In this document: piece by piece, positions 28,528 to 36,481 of the stretch
Position numbering within the stretch: the first letter of the stretch is position 1
Layout: the number at the start of each line of letters is the position of its first letter
DNA from: Psychromarinibacter sediminicola
GTDB taxonomy: Bacteria > Pseudomonadota > Alphaproteobacteria > Rhodobacterales > Rhodobacteraceae
Direction of reading: 5' to 3'
Assembly: GCF_029168335.1 (NCBI RefSeq)
Contig: NZ_JARGYC010000003.1
Location: 62,001-126,000, forward strand
Length of the DNA: 64,000 bases
The notes under the pieces: generated by a model
Database searches by the model: none
What the model saw: only the letters and a program-made list of their open reading frames with translations
Told to the model about the DNA's origin: nothing
Translations under genes and position numbers: made by a program

Positions 28528-30195
28528 TTAGTGCGCGTGGCCCTTGTCCCAGTCCTCGCGCTTCGGCAGCGTCTCGAAGGTGTGCTCCGGCGGCGGCGAG
28601 GGCAGGGTCCATTCCAGCGTGTCGGCGTGCTCGTTCCAGTAGTTGGCCTCGGTCACGCGCTTGCCGCGGGTCAGGGTGTAGAAGATGATCCCGATGAAGA
28701 ACAGGAACGAGGCGAAGGACAGGAACGCGCCCAGCGACGAGATCTTGTTCCAGTAGGCGAAGGCCTCGGGATAGTCGATGTAGCGGCGCGGCATGCCCTG
28801 GCGGCCCAGGAAGTGCTGCGGGAAGAAGGTGATGTTCACCCCGATGAAGAAGGTCCAGAAGTGCAGCTTGCCGGCCCATTCCGGGTATTGCCGCCCGCTC
28901 ATCTTGCCGATGTAGAAGTAGAGCCCGGCGAAGATGGCCATGACCGCACCGATCGACATCACGTAGTGGAAATGCGCCACGACGTAGTAGGTGTCGTGAT
29001 AGGCGCGGTCCACGGGCGCCTGGCTCAGCACGATGCCGGTGACGCCGCCCACGGTGAACAGGAAGATGAAGCCGATGGCGAAGAGCATCGGCGTCCTGAA
29101 CTCGATCGAGCCGCCCCACATCGTCGCGATCCACGAGAAGATCTTGATGCCGGTGGGCACCGCGATGACCATCGTGGCCAGCATGAAGTAGCTCTGCTGG
29201 GTCAGCGACATGCCGACGGTGTACATGTGGTGCGCCCAGACGACGAAGCCCAGCGCACCGATGGCGATCATCGCCCAGACCATCGGCAGGTAGCCGAAGA
29301 CCGGCTTGCGGCTGAAGGTGGCCACGACGTGGCTGATGATGCCGAAGCCCGGCACGATCACGATGTAGACCTCGGGATGGCCGAAGAACCACAGGATGTG
29401 CTGGTAGAGCACCGGGTCGCCGCCGCCCGCGGGGTCGAAGAAGGTGGTGCCGAAGTTCCGGTCGGTCAGCAGCATGGTGATGGCGCCGGCCAGAACCGGC
29501 AGGGCCAGCAGGATCAGCCAGGCGGTGACGAAGATCGACCAAGCGAAGAGCGGCACCTTGAACAGCGTCATGCCCGGCGCGCGCATGTTCAGGAACGTCG
29601 TGATCATGTTGATCGCGCCGAGGATCGACGAGGCGCCCGACAGGTGGACCGCGAAGATCGCCAGGTCGGTGGAATAGCCGCCCTCGGTCGTCGACAACGG
29701 CGGGTACAGCACCCAGCCGATGCCCGAGCCCGACTGCCCGTTGCCGCCCGGCGAGAACACGCTGGCGATGGCCAGCGAGGTGCCGGCGACGAACAGCCAG
29801 AAGCTGAGGTTGTTCATCCGCGGGAACGCCATGTCCGGCGCGCCGATCTGCAGCGGCATGAAGTAGTTGCCGAAGCCGCCGAACAGCGCCGGGATCACCA
29901 CGAAGAACATCATCAGGATGCCATGGCCGGTGATCAGCACGTTCCAGAGGTGCCCGTTCGGGGTACATTCCCCCGACGGGATGAGCCGCGCCCCCTCCTG
30001 GCACATGAACTGCACGCCCGGGTCCATCAGCTCCATCCGCATATAGACGGTGAAGAGCACCGAGACGAACCCGAACGCCGCGGATGCGACGAGGTAGAGG
30101 ATGCCGATGTCCTTGTGATTGGTCGACATGAACCAGCGCACGAAGAAGCTTCGGGTGTCTTCGTGGTCGTGGCCGTGAACGGCGGCGTCGGCCAT
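28528..30195 (-). CDS. ctaD: Cytochrome c oxidase subunit I (aa3 type) CtaD
   Basis: The 555-residue, twelve-helix subunit I of the haem-copper oxidase reduces oxygen and pumps protons. The haem a ligand lies in [21 protein letters not shown] holds the CuB His and cross-linked Tyr, WAHHMYTVG the other two CuB His, and [11 protein letters not shown] the haem a and a3 ligands. D-pathway residues occur in [21 protein letters not shown] (quoted in part). AGGAGG precedes the ATG giving [13 protein letters not shown]; a longer in-frame start is less likely. No subunit II or III is adjacent in this window. Confidence 0.97.
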   Translation of the reverse strand: MADAAVHGHDHEDTRSFFVRWFMSTNHKDIGILYLVASAAFGFVSVLFTVYMRMELMDPGVQFMCQEGARLIPSGECTPNGHLWNVLITGHGILMMFFVVIPALFGGFGNYFMPLQIGAPDMAFPRMNNLSFWLFVAGTSLAIASVFSPGGNGQSGSGIGWVLYPPLSTTEGGYSTDLAIFAVHLSGASSILGAINMITTFLNMRAPGMTLFKVPLFAWSIFVTAWLILLALPVLAGAITMLLTDRNFGTTFFDPAGGGDPVLYQHILWFFGHPEVYIVIVPGFGIISHVVATFSRKPVFGYLPMVWAMIAIGALGFVVWAHHMYTVGMSLTQQSYFMLATMVIAVPTGIKIFSWIATMWGGSIEFRTPMLFAIGFIFLFTVGGVTGIVLSQAPVDRAYHDTYYVVAHFHYVMSIGAVMAIFAGLYFYIGKMSGRQYPEWAGKLHFWTFFIGVNITFFPQHFLGRQGMPRRYIDYPEAFAYWNKISSLGAFLSFASFLFFIGIIFYTLTRGKRVTEANYWNEHADTLEWTLPSPPPEHTFETLPKREDWDKGHAH

Positions 30196-30232
30196 GCGTG
30201 CCTCCTGGGGTTTCCCTTGGATCGTTGTTGTC

Positions 30233-30261
30233 ACGGCCCGAGTCGCAAAGGATCGGGCCGT
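30233..30261. other. Hairpin in the ctaD leader
   Basis: ACGGCCCGA (30233-30241) pairs with TCGGGCCGT (30253-30261) around an 11-base loop, 38 bases upstream of ctaD. It could be an RNA leader structure or an operator. The remainder of the 288-base region holds the terminator at 30389 and no other gene that I can see. Confidence 0.4.
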
Positions 30262-30388
30262 TTGAATGCGTTTTTAGTCGCGGGGGGATACGGGGGCAAC
30301 GCCCGATCTTTGATCTGTGTCAAACTGACCGACCCAGATTGTCGCAGTGCAGGCCTCCGGCCGTGCCGGGGCGGGCGCCCGCGCGGAC

Positions 30389-30423
30389 AAAAAGGACCCC
30401 CGCGGCCAAAAGGCCGGGGGGTC
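30389..30423 (-). terminator. Intrinsic terminator of the 26-residue peptide gene
   Basis: On the minus strand a 12-bp stem with a one-base bulge (30395-30423, TTTT loop) is followed by a run of five T (30389-30393). It ends 60 bases after the stop of the small ORF at 30484-30564, the only nearby gene that could use it. Confidence 0.85.
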
Positions 30424-30483
30424 AGGCAAGGGACAGGGACATCGGGGGCCAGGGGACGGCCCCCGGAATGGCATGTGGTGGCG

Positions 30484-30564
30484 TTAGCCGGCCACCGCGG
30501 CGAGGGGAATGATGAGGGCCATGCCGAACCCCACCATCGTCAGGAAAATCGTTTGCGCGGTCAT
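30484..30564 (-). CDS. Putative 26-residue single-span membrane peptide
   Basis: The ORF encodes 26 residues, MTAQTIFLTMVGFGMALII followed by PLAAVAG, almost all hydrophobic: one membrane helix. A purine-rich GAGAGAGACCTCGGAG stretch provides the ribosome site. It lies between ctaD and the DUF3237 gene, 183 bases from the latter, and is followed by a strong intrinsic terminator that serves only this unit. I do not recognise it. It does not resemble the known small oxidase subunit IV, although its position beside ctaD invites the question. Confidence 0.55.
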   Translation of the reverse strand: MTAQTIFLTMVGFGMALIIPLAAVAG

Positions 30565-30747
30565 CTCCGAGGTCTCTCTCAATCGGTCGCTTGAATGGGT
30601 AACGTTTTGCCCCCCGAAAAGGTTCAATGAAAATTCAGGGATTCCGGACCGGGGCACAGAAGACGGCGCCGGATCGGCGGCCGGCGGCATCCTCCCGTCC
30701 CCGCGCGGCGGGGCGCGACGGGGCAGGGCGGGGCGCAATGCCGGGGA

Positions 30748-31209
30748 TCAGCGCATCACGAAAAGGTCGACCTCGACCGCCTGTGCGCGGCGCCGGCCGG
30801 TGCCGACGAACAGCATGTTGTTCACCCAGTGATAGCGCGGGTCGCCCGATTCCAGGCGCGCGACCGTGCGCATGTAGTAGCTGGCCGGGTCGACCTCCTC
30901 GCCCCGGGCCAGGGCGGCGATCACCTCGGGCGGGCCGTGGCGGCTGCCGATGTTGACGATCTCGATCAGCGCGCCGTCGTCGGTCTCGAAGGCGTAGCGG
31001 GTGTCGAGATGCGCGGCGCCGTCGGCCTGGATCGTCTGCCAGTCGGCGCCGAGGTTCAGGATCGTGCCGTTCAGCAGGGGGCCTGCGACCGTCCCGCCGG
31101 TGATCGGGATGATCCGGCGCTGGCCGAACCGGCCGGTGCCCATCTCGCGGATCGGGGCAAGCTCGACCGTCAGCGTGCAGGCGTGGTCCAGCGTCGGCGG
31201 CTGTGGCAT
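30748..31209 (-). CDS. DUF3237 family protein
   Basis: The 153-residue protein starts MPQPPTLDHACTLTVELAP. It shows the DUF3237 (UPF0311) pattern: GQRRIIPITGGTVAGPLLNG (quoted in part), a GADWQ strand, DTRYAFETDDGALIEI, and RYHWVNNMLFVGTGRR with the closing VDLFVMR. The family is a small beta-barrel of unknown role. It follows the Hint gene by 53 bases on the same strand, so they may form a two-gene unit. Confidence 0.88.
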   Translation of the reverse strand: MPQPPTLDHACTLTVELAPIREMGTGRFGQRRIIPITGGTVAGPLLNGTILNLGADWQTIQADGAAHLDTRYAFETDDGALIEIVNIGSRHGPPEVIAALARGEEVDPASYYMRTVARLESGDPRYHWVNNMLFVGTGRRRAQAVEVDLFVMR

Positions 31210-31262
31210 GGCGTGTGTCCTCCCGGCGTCGGGGCGGATCGTCGCCCGGCCCGGCGCGGAGG

Positions 31263-31766
31263 TCAATGCGCGGTGACGGCGCGGCCCACCTGGAAGTACA
31301 GCCCGGCGGCCCGGATCTCTGCCGGCGCGCCCAGGCGGAAGAGCGTGTAGCACACGCTCGTCTCGGGCTGCCGGAACACGCCGGGCAGATCCAGCAGGTC
31401 GCCGGCGCGGACCGGCTGGGCGAAGCGCCCCGGGACCGGGGCGAGCCGCTGGCCGGGCGACAGCAGGATGTCGGCATCGGGCAGCCCGGGGCCCAGCGCG
31501 TGCGGCCGGATGCGGATCGGCTGTGCGTCCGGGCGGCGGGCCAGGAAGTCGTCGTCGAGCTGAAAGCGCTTCACCCAGAGGATCGGCACGAACTCTCCGT
31601 GCCGCGTGCGCACGAGGTCGCGCGCCCGCAGCGCGCCGGCATGGACCTCGGCAAAGGAGCAGGACAGCCGCGTCATCGCGGCGAAGCCCGGCAGCGTCCA
31701 GCGGACCGGAACGGCCGCGACGGGCGGTGCGTCACGGTCGCGACCGACTGGCAGCTGGGTGTTCAT
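31263..31766 (-). CDS. Stand-alone Hint-domain protein (Hint_2 type)
   Basis: The 167-residue protein is almost entirely a Hint (hedgehog/intein) fold of the kind common in Rhodobacterales. It has a Cys near the expected splice-domain start (LSCSFAEVHAGALRARDLV), VRTRHGEFVPILWVKRFQL, then IRIRPHALGPGLPDADILLSP. The segment that normally reads SPxHR or SPQHRVL is SPGQRLAPVP here, so the usual His is missing. No second domain that could be released is present. It may be a non-processing descendant. A 15-base palindrome shared with 54711 lies 38 bases upstream. Confidence 0.75.
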   Translation of the reverse strand: MNTQLPVGRDRDAPPVAAVPVRWTLPGFAAMTRLSCSFAEVHAGALRARDLVRTRHGEFVPILWVKRFQLDDDFLARRPDAQPIRIRPHALGPGLPDADILLSPGQRLAPVPGRFAQPVRAGDLLDLPGVFRQPETSVCYTLFRLGAPAEIRAAGLYFQVGRAVTAH

Positions 31767-31804
31767 CCGACAATGTCCTTTTGCAGATGGAACAATCCTA
31801 TCAC

Positions 31805-31819
31805 AATTCGGTTCGAATT
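31805..31819. promoter_or_regulatory. 15-base palindrome upstream of the Hint gene (also at 54711)
   Basis: AATTCGGTTCGAATT has perfect 6-base arms around a 3-base centre. It ends 38 bases before the Hint ATG. The same 15 bases, read on the other strand, occur at 54711-54725, 35 bases before another small gene. Such an AT-rich word is rare in this GC-rich DNA. Confidence 0.65.
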
Positions 31820-31871
31820 CTCCTTTCCGTGTCGTCAGTTCACCGGGGCGGGACCGGAAACAATCGTTGCG

Positions 31872-32489
31872 CTAGCTGTCGGGCGCCACCAGCCCCAGGC
31901 CGCGCAGGTAGATGCCGATGCCGGCCTCCAGCAGCTCCTCGGGCGGGAACGGCGAGCGGCTGCCGGCGGCGCCGCGGGCGAAAAGCTCCACCACGCCATG
32001 CGACATCGCCCAGATATGCGCCGAGAACATCGCGGCGGGCGGGCGTTTCTCGGGCGGGATATGCTCGGACAGCTCGGCCGCGGCGCGCTCCAGCACGGCC
32101 GAGGCGCGGCCGGCGGCATGGGCCAGCTCTGGGCTGCGGTTGACCGAGATGCCGCTTTCGAACATCGCGATGTAGTGGCCGGGATATTTCCGCGCGAAGG
32201 CGAGATAGGCCCGGCCCGTCGCCTCGAAGGAGGCCAGCGCCGAGGGCTGGCCGGTCTCGAAGGCGTATTCCATCAGGTCGGCGAAGATCTCGTAGCCCTC
32301 GCGCGCGGCCTCGGCGATCAGCTCCTCGCGGCCGTCGAAATGGCGATAGACCGCGGCGGGCGTCACGCCGGCCTGTTTCGCGGCCTCGGACAGGGTGAAG
32401 CCCGACGGCCCCTTGTCCGAGATCAGCGTCAGCGCCGCCTCGATCAGCGCGCGCTTGAGGTTGCCGTGATGGTAGCCGCGCTTAGCCAT
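31872..32489 (-). CDS. TetR/AcrR family transcriptional regulator (WHG-domain type)
   Basis: The 205-residue protein has an N-terminal TetR helix-turn-helix ([18 protein letters not shown], then [22 protein letters not shown] quoted in part) and a C-terminal all-helical domain with [14 protein letters not shown] and [17 protein letters not shown], matching the TetR_C/WHG subgroup. Its ligand is unknown. The start overlaps the ppk2 stop by 8 bases, so it is cotranscribed with ppk2. A palindrome lies 52 bases beyond its stop in front of the Hint gene. Confidence 0.92.
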   Translation of the reverse strand: MAKRGYHHGNLKRALIEAALTLISDKGPSGFTLSEAAKQAGVTPAAVYRHFDGREELIAEAAREGYEIFADLMEYAFETGQPSALASFEATGRAYLAFARKYPGHYIAMFESGISVNRSPELAHAAGRASAVLERAAAELSEHIPPEKRPPAAMFSAHIWAMSHGVVELFARGAAGSRSPFPPEELLEAGIGIYLRGLGLVAPDS

Positions 32490-33351
32490 GCCAGATGTCG
32501 GGGCCTCCGCAGATCTTCGGGTCGGGCCGGCAGGCGACCTCGGGCGTCTTCGCGTCGTAGTCGATGTCGCAGAGCACCCGGCGGATCGCGGCGATCCGGG
32601 CGCGGCGCTTGTCGTCGGACCGGATCACCGTCCAGGGCGCGGCGGCCGTATGCGACCGCTCGAACGTCTCGGCGATGGCGCGGGTGTAGTCGTCCCACTT
32701 CTTCAGGCCCTCGACGTCGATGCGGGAGAGTTTCCATTGCTTCAGCGGGTTCGCCTCGCGCTTGAGGAAGCGGCGCAGCTGCTCCGCCCGTCCGACATTG
32801 AGCCACAGCTTCACCAGGTGAATGCCCTCGTTGACCAGCATGTCCTCGAATTCCGGCAGCTGGTGAAAGAACCTCTGGCGCTGGTCGTCGGTGCAGAAGC
32901 CGAAGACCTTCTCGACCACGCCGCGATTGTACCAGGAGCGGTCGAAGAACACGATCTCGCCCTCGGTCGGCAGGTGGTCGACATAGCGCTGGAAGTACCA
33001 TTGCCCGGCCTCGCGGTCGGACGGCTTCGACAGCGCGACGACGCGCGCCACGCGGGGGTTCAGGTTCATCCGGAAGCGCTTGATCGTGCCCCCCTTGCCG
33101 GCGGCGTCGCGTCCCTCGAACACCACCACGACGCGCTTGCCGGTGGCCTTCACGTCGGCCTGCAGCTTGACCAGTTCGAGCTGCAGCGCGTCGAGCGCGT
33201 CCTCGTAGTCGTCCTTGTCCATCCGGTCGTCATAGGGATAGCCGGGCTCCAGCACCGTCTTGCCCTCGTGGTCGAGGATCTCGTCGCGCACCGCCTTCGG
33301 CGCCTCGGTCTCGAAATAGTCGCTGATCGCGCCGTCGAAGGGCAGGGGCAT
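32482..33351 (-). CDS. ppk2: Polyphosphate kinase 2 (PPK2)
   Basis: The 289-residue protein phosphorylates nucleotides with polyphosphate. The Walker A region is [18 protein letters not shown], the Walker B region [15 protein letters not shown], and the lid-like segment [20 protein letters not shown] (cut here). The single-domain length places it among one-domain PPK2 enzymes. ATG at 33351 ([13 protein letters not shown]) is preferred over an in-frame GTG five codons upstream because GAGG precedes it. Its stop overlaps the TetR start, an unusual pairing that hints at polyphosphate-linked regulation. Confidence 0.94.
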   Translation of the reverse strand: MPLPFDGAISDYFETEAPKAVRDEILDHEGKTVLEPGYPYDDRMDKDDYEDALDALQLELVKLQADVKATGKRVVVVFEGRDAAGKGGTIKRFRMNLNPRVARVVALSKPSDREAGQWYFQRYVDHLPTEGEIVFFDRSWYNRGVVEKVFGFCTDDQRQRFFHQLPEFEDMLVNEGIHLVKLWLNVGRAEQLRRFLKREANPLKQWKLSRIDVEGLKKWDDYTRAIAETFERSHTAAAPWTVIRSDDKRRARIAAIRRVLCDIDYDAKTPEVACRPDPKICGGPDIWHG

Positions 33352-33397
33352 GTCAACCTCTTTCACATCTGCCGGAGCAGTATGGCGAAAGCGGGGG

Positions 33398-34384
33398 TCA
33401 ACGCAATCCGGCGCGGCGGGCGAGCCGGTCGAGCACCGCGATCACGGCCTCCTGGGCGACGTGGTGCGGCATGTGGCCGATGCCGCGCAGGGGCGTGAGG
33501 CGGGCGTTCGGCAGCTGTTCGGCCAGCGGGCGGGCATGGATGTCGAAGCCGACGATCCGGTCGGCGGTGCCGTGGACGATCTCCACCGGTACGGTGATCT
33601 CGCCATAGCGCTGCGACATCCGCCGCAGGTGGTCCTTCAGCGCGCTGACCTGCCGGGCGTTGGCGCGCAGGGTCTCGCGGCGCATGGCGAGCCCCACGCC
33701 GATATACTCCTCGTAGCCCTCGGGCGGCGCCTGCGGCGCGAAGACGGCGGCCAGCGACAGGGTGGCGCGGTCCTTCGGCGCGATGGCGGTGACCAGCGGC
33801 GCGACGGTGGCGCCGCCCAGGGCCGAGGAGAGGATCGGGTATTGCGGCGCCAGCTGGCCGGGCCAGGGCTGCGTCGCGCCGGAGACGATGACGAGCCCGG
33901 CGGTGGGACGCTCCAGCGCCCAGGCCAGCGCCACGGCACCGCCATAGGACTGGCCCAGCACGATGGGCCTGCTCGCCCCCAGCTTCGCCGCGGCCGCGGC
34001 CAGAAGCCGGGCCTGTTCGGCCGGGCTCTCGCCGCGGGTGTTGGTGGCGCCGCCGTAGCGGTCGGAGACCCGGTCGGTATAGCCCAGGCCCGGCCGGTCG
34101 AAGGCCAGCACGCGGTAGCGGTCCTTCACGGCATCGACGAAGCGGAAGGTGAAATCGCGCGCATTGCCCGAGGCGCCGTGGATCAGCACCAGATCGGGGC
34201 CGCGCCCCTCGACCACGACATGGACGCGCCGCCCGTCCACCTCGACGAACCGCCCCTGCGGCGGATAGGCCCGCTCCGCCGCCGCCTCGTTGCGGTCGGC
34301 CGCGCGGTCCACCGCCGCGCCGCAACCCGCCAGCACGAGGGCGGAGAGGACGAGAACGCTAGCGGTCAAGCGTGTAAGAGGCAT
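33398..34384 (-). CDS. Alpha/beta hydrolase lipoprotein
   Basis: The 328-residue protein has a lipoprotein signal peptide with lipobox Leu-Ala-Gly-Cys21. An alpha/beta hydrolase fold follows: oxyanion region [14 protein letters not shown], nucleophile Ser in [12 protein letters not shown], acid Asp in [12 protein letters not shown] and His in [12 protein letters not shown] complete catalytic triad supports activity. The substrate is unknown. It is probably attached to a membrane facing the periplasm. It lies alone between ppk2 and metA. Confidence 0.88.
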   Translation of the reverse strand: MPLTRLTASVLVLSALVLAGCGAAVDRAADRNEAAAERAYPPQGRFVEVDGRRVHVVVEGRGPDLVLIHGASGNARDFTFRFVDAVKDRYRVLAFDRPGLGYTDRVSDRYGGATNTRGESPAEQARLLAAAAAKLGASRPIVLGQSYGGAVALAWALERPTAGLVIVSGATQPWPGQLAPQYPILSSALGGATVAPLVTAIAPKDRATLSLAAVFAPQAPPEGYEEYIGVGLAMRRETLRANARQVSALKDHLRRMSQRYGEITVPVEIVHGTADRIVGFDIHARPLAEQLPNARLTPLRGIGHMPHHVAQEAVIAVLDRLARRAGLR

Positions 34385-34462
34385 GGCGCACGGGTCGGAG
34401 GCTCCTGTCGGTCCCGGCGAGACATAGCGGCGCCGCCGGGCTTGGCCACTCCGGCGGGCCGC

Positions 34463-35392
34463 CTAGCCGTCGCCGACCGCCCCGATCTCCGACTGGTCGA
34501 ACGGCGTGGTCTGGTAGATCTCGTTGATCCAGTTGCCGTAGAGCAGATGCGCATGGCTGCGCCAGCGGTTGGTGGGGGTCTTTCGCGGGTCGTCGTCGGG
34601 ATAGTAGTTGACCGGCACGGTGATCTCGCCGCCGGCGGCGACGTCGCGGTCGTACTCCTCCTTCAGCGTCCCGCTGTCGTATTCCAGATGGTTGAAGATG
34701 TAGAGCGCCCGGTGCCGCGGATCCTGCACCAGGCAGGGGCCGGCCTCGTCGGAGGCGAGAAGCGTGATCAGTTCGGGATGCGCGTCGATCTCGTCCTGCC
34801 GGATCTCGGTCCAGCGGCTGACCGGCACCAGGAACATGTCGGAAAAGCCGCGCAGATAGGGCGAGGCGGGCGTCATGTTGCGGTGCAGGAAACAGCCGAA
34901 CGCCTTGGCGTCCAGCAGGTGCTTCTCGACCCCCCAGAAATGCCAGAGCATCGCCATCCCGCCCCAGCAGACGCCGAAGGTGGAATGCACGTTGGTCTGG
35001 GTCCAGTCCATCACCTCGCGCAGCTCGTTCCAGTAGGTGACCTCGTCATAGGGCAGATGCTCGATCGGCGCGCCGGTGATGATCAGCCCGTCGAACTTCT
35101 CGTCGCGGATCTCCTCGAACGGGCGATAGAAGGTCTCCATGTGCTCGGCGGCGGTGTTGCGCGTCTGGTGCTCGGTCATCCGGATCAGGTGCAGGTCGAT
35201 CTGCAAGGGCGTGGCGCCGACCAGCCGGGCGAACTGGATCTCGGTCTGGATCTTCTTGGGCATCAGGTTCAGAAGCCCGATCTTCATCGGCCGGATGTCC
35301 TGCTTGGCCGCGCGGATGTCCGACATCACCATCACGCCTTCGCGGTTCAGAACCTCGTAGGCGGGAAGGTCGGACGGCAGCGTGATCGGCAT
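34463..35392 (-). CDS. metA: Homoserine O-acyltransferase MetA (likely acetyl-CoA specific)
   Basis: The 309-residue enzyme activates homoserine for methionine synthesis. The nucleophile is Cys142 in [12 protein letters not shown], with the IFNHLEYD segment supplying the His and downstream Glu. At the position known to set acyl-CoA choice the sequence is [12 protein letters not shown], with Glu111. In characterised MetA enzymes Glu there favours acetyl-CoA, whereas E. coli-type Gly favours succinyl-CoA. The start [19 protein letters not shown] (in part) is conserved. An RNA hairpin overlapping the ribosome site lies just upstream. Confidence 0.95.
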   Translation of the reverse strand: MPITLPSDLPAYEVLNREGVMVMSDIRAAKQDIRPMKIGLLNLMPKKIQTEIQFARLVGATPLQIDLHLIRMTEHQTRNTAAEHMETFYRPFEEIRDEKFDGLIITGAPIEHLPYDEVTYWNELREVMDWTQTNVHSTFGVCWGGMAMLWHFWGVEKHLLDAKAFGCFLHRNMTPASPYLRGFSDMFLVPVSRWTEIRQDEIDAHPELITLLASDEAGPCLVQDPRHRALYIFNHLEYDSGTLKEEYDRDVAAGGEITVPVNYYPDDDPRKTPTNRWRSHAHLLYGNWINEIYQTTPFDQSEIGAVGDG

Positions 35393-35400
35393 GGGTAAGG

Positions 35401-35424
35401 ACTCCTGACATGAGTGCCTGTCAG
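35401..35424 (-). promoter_or_regulatory. Hairpin/pseudoknot candidate covering the metA ribosome site
   Basis: On the minus strand CTGACA and TGTCAG form a 6-bp stem around an 8-base loop. The last base of the stem begins GGAG, the metA ribosome site, 9 bases before the ATG. ACTC in the loop can pair with GAGT overlapping that site, giving an H-type pseudoknot. This is the general logic of small SAM riboswitches, but the sequence does not match a class I know. Confidence 0.4.
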
Positions 35425-35436
35425 ATACGCCCTTTG

Positions 35437-36297
35437 TCACCGCCTCTCAAGGGCACGCGCGATCAGCGCGTCGAAGTCGGCAGCCTCCTCGACGGCGGCG
35501 ACCTCCTCGGCCGACACCGTGATCCCCCAATTCTCGGCCATCGCCCGATAGCGCGGCTGCCGGTGCGCCAGCGCCCGCGCATAGGTCCAGCGGATGAAGG
35601 CGTCGGGGTCGACCTTCTCCTCCGGCAGGACGGTCTCGGCGAGATAGTCGGACCAGGCGCGCAGCAGGAATTCGGGGTTGTAATACATCGGCTTGGGATG
35701 CCGGTCGAAGCGGCGCACCAGCTCTTCGGTATGCGCCTCGGAGCCTTCGATCCAGACCATCAGCGTATGCGCCGACAGCGTCGTCAGCACCGGGTCGTGC
35801 GGGTCGGCGGGATCGACGACCTCGCAGATCGAGCCGCCGGAATCGCAGACGAAGTTGGTATAGCCGTAGATGTCCAGCGCCCGCTCGATGAAATGCGGCG
35901 TGTCCAGCAGCGCGCTGATCTCGGCCACGCGGTGCTGTTCCTGCCGCTCCACGTAGTCGCCGAAGGGCAGGCCGCCCTTCTCCGGATCGCCCGGCTTGCC
36001 GAGATAGGCCGACAGCGGCGTGAGATTGTGGAAGGTGATGTTCGAGCCGATATAGATCGAGTCGGTCATCAGCAGCTCGCGCAGGAGCGGCACGCGCATC
36101 GCCTCGCGCTTGAAGTTGTCGACGATGTGCTCGCCCATGTAGCGGGTGCCGATGCGGTAGTCGATCGAGTAGTGATACCATTGCAGCGTCTCGCGCAGGA
36201 GGCTCGACACATGGGTCTTGCCCAGCCCCGACATGCCGAAGAGCAGCACGCGCTTGCGCTCGGCCTGCAGCCAGTCCTGCGCCGTCTCGTAGATCAT
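35437..36297 (-). CDS. P-loop NTPase of unknown function next to metA
   Basis: The 286-residue protein starts [16 protein letters not shown] and has a Walker A motif [12 protein letters not shown] (about 24-35). A kinase-like core follows ([19 protein letters not shown], then [15 protein letters not shown] with a DSGGS segment, and [16 protein letters not shown]), with a helical C-terminus. GGAGGGGGG precedes the ATG. The gene ends 44 bases before metA on the same strand, so cotranscription is likely. It resembles nucleoside-kinase-type P-loop proteins conserved in the order, but I cannot name a substrate. Confidence 0.75.
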   Translation of the reverse strand: MIYETAQDWLQAERKRVLLFGMSGLGKTHVSSLLRETLQWYHYSIDYRIGTRYMGEHIVDNFKREAMRVPLLRELLMTDSIYIGSNITFHNLTPLSAYLGKPGDPEKGGLPFGDYVERQEQHRVAEISALLDTPHFIERALDIYGYTNFVCDSGGSICEVVDPADPHDPVLTTLSAHTLMVWIEGSEAHTEELVRRFDRHPKPMYYNPEFLLRAWSDYLAETVLPEEKVDPDAFIRWTYARALAHRQPRYRAMAENWGITVSAEEVAAVEEAADFDALIARALERR

Positions 36298-36362
36298 CGC
36301 CGCCCCCCTCCGTTCCGCGAATCGTCCCCTAGCGCGACTCGAACGGGAAAATCCAGCAGCCT

Positions 36363-36386
36363 CTTCTTCTCGTTGAAAAATACGCA
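36363..36386 (-). repeat. Short dispersed repeat, copy 2 (diverged)
   Basis: TTCTCGTTGAAAAATACGC, read on the plus strand, is a diverged copy of the repeat at 26244 and 55143. It lies in the 184-base gap between the P-loop gene and an EamA transporter. The minus-strand reading has the TTTTTC-x-x-CGA core also found in the FFDEK palindromes. Confidence 0.65.
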
Positions 36387-36481
36387 TCCGCGCCGGGTCT
36401 CACGGGGCGCAGGCGCTGGGGACGGGGAAAGACGCGACCCACAGGCCCCACCCAACGCGAAAAAGCGCGCGCCGCAGGCGC

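Noticed and set aside
31801-31830. GGTTCGAATTC resembling a tRNA T-loop
   Set aside because: No acceptor stem, anticodon arm or D-arm can be formed around it. It is better explained as the palindrome AATTCGGTTCGAATT.
35393-35436. Known SAM riboswitch class in front of metA
   Set aside because: The 44-base gap is too short and lacks the conserved bases of SAM-II, SAM-V or SAM/SAH elements; only an unassigned hairpin remains.
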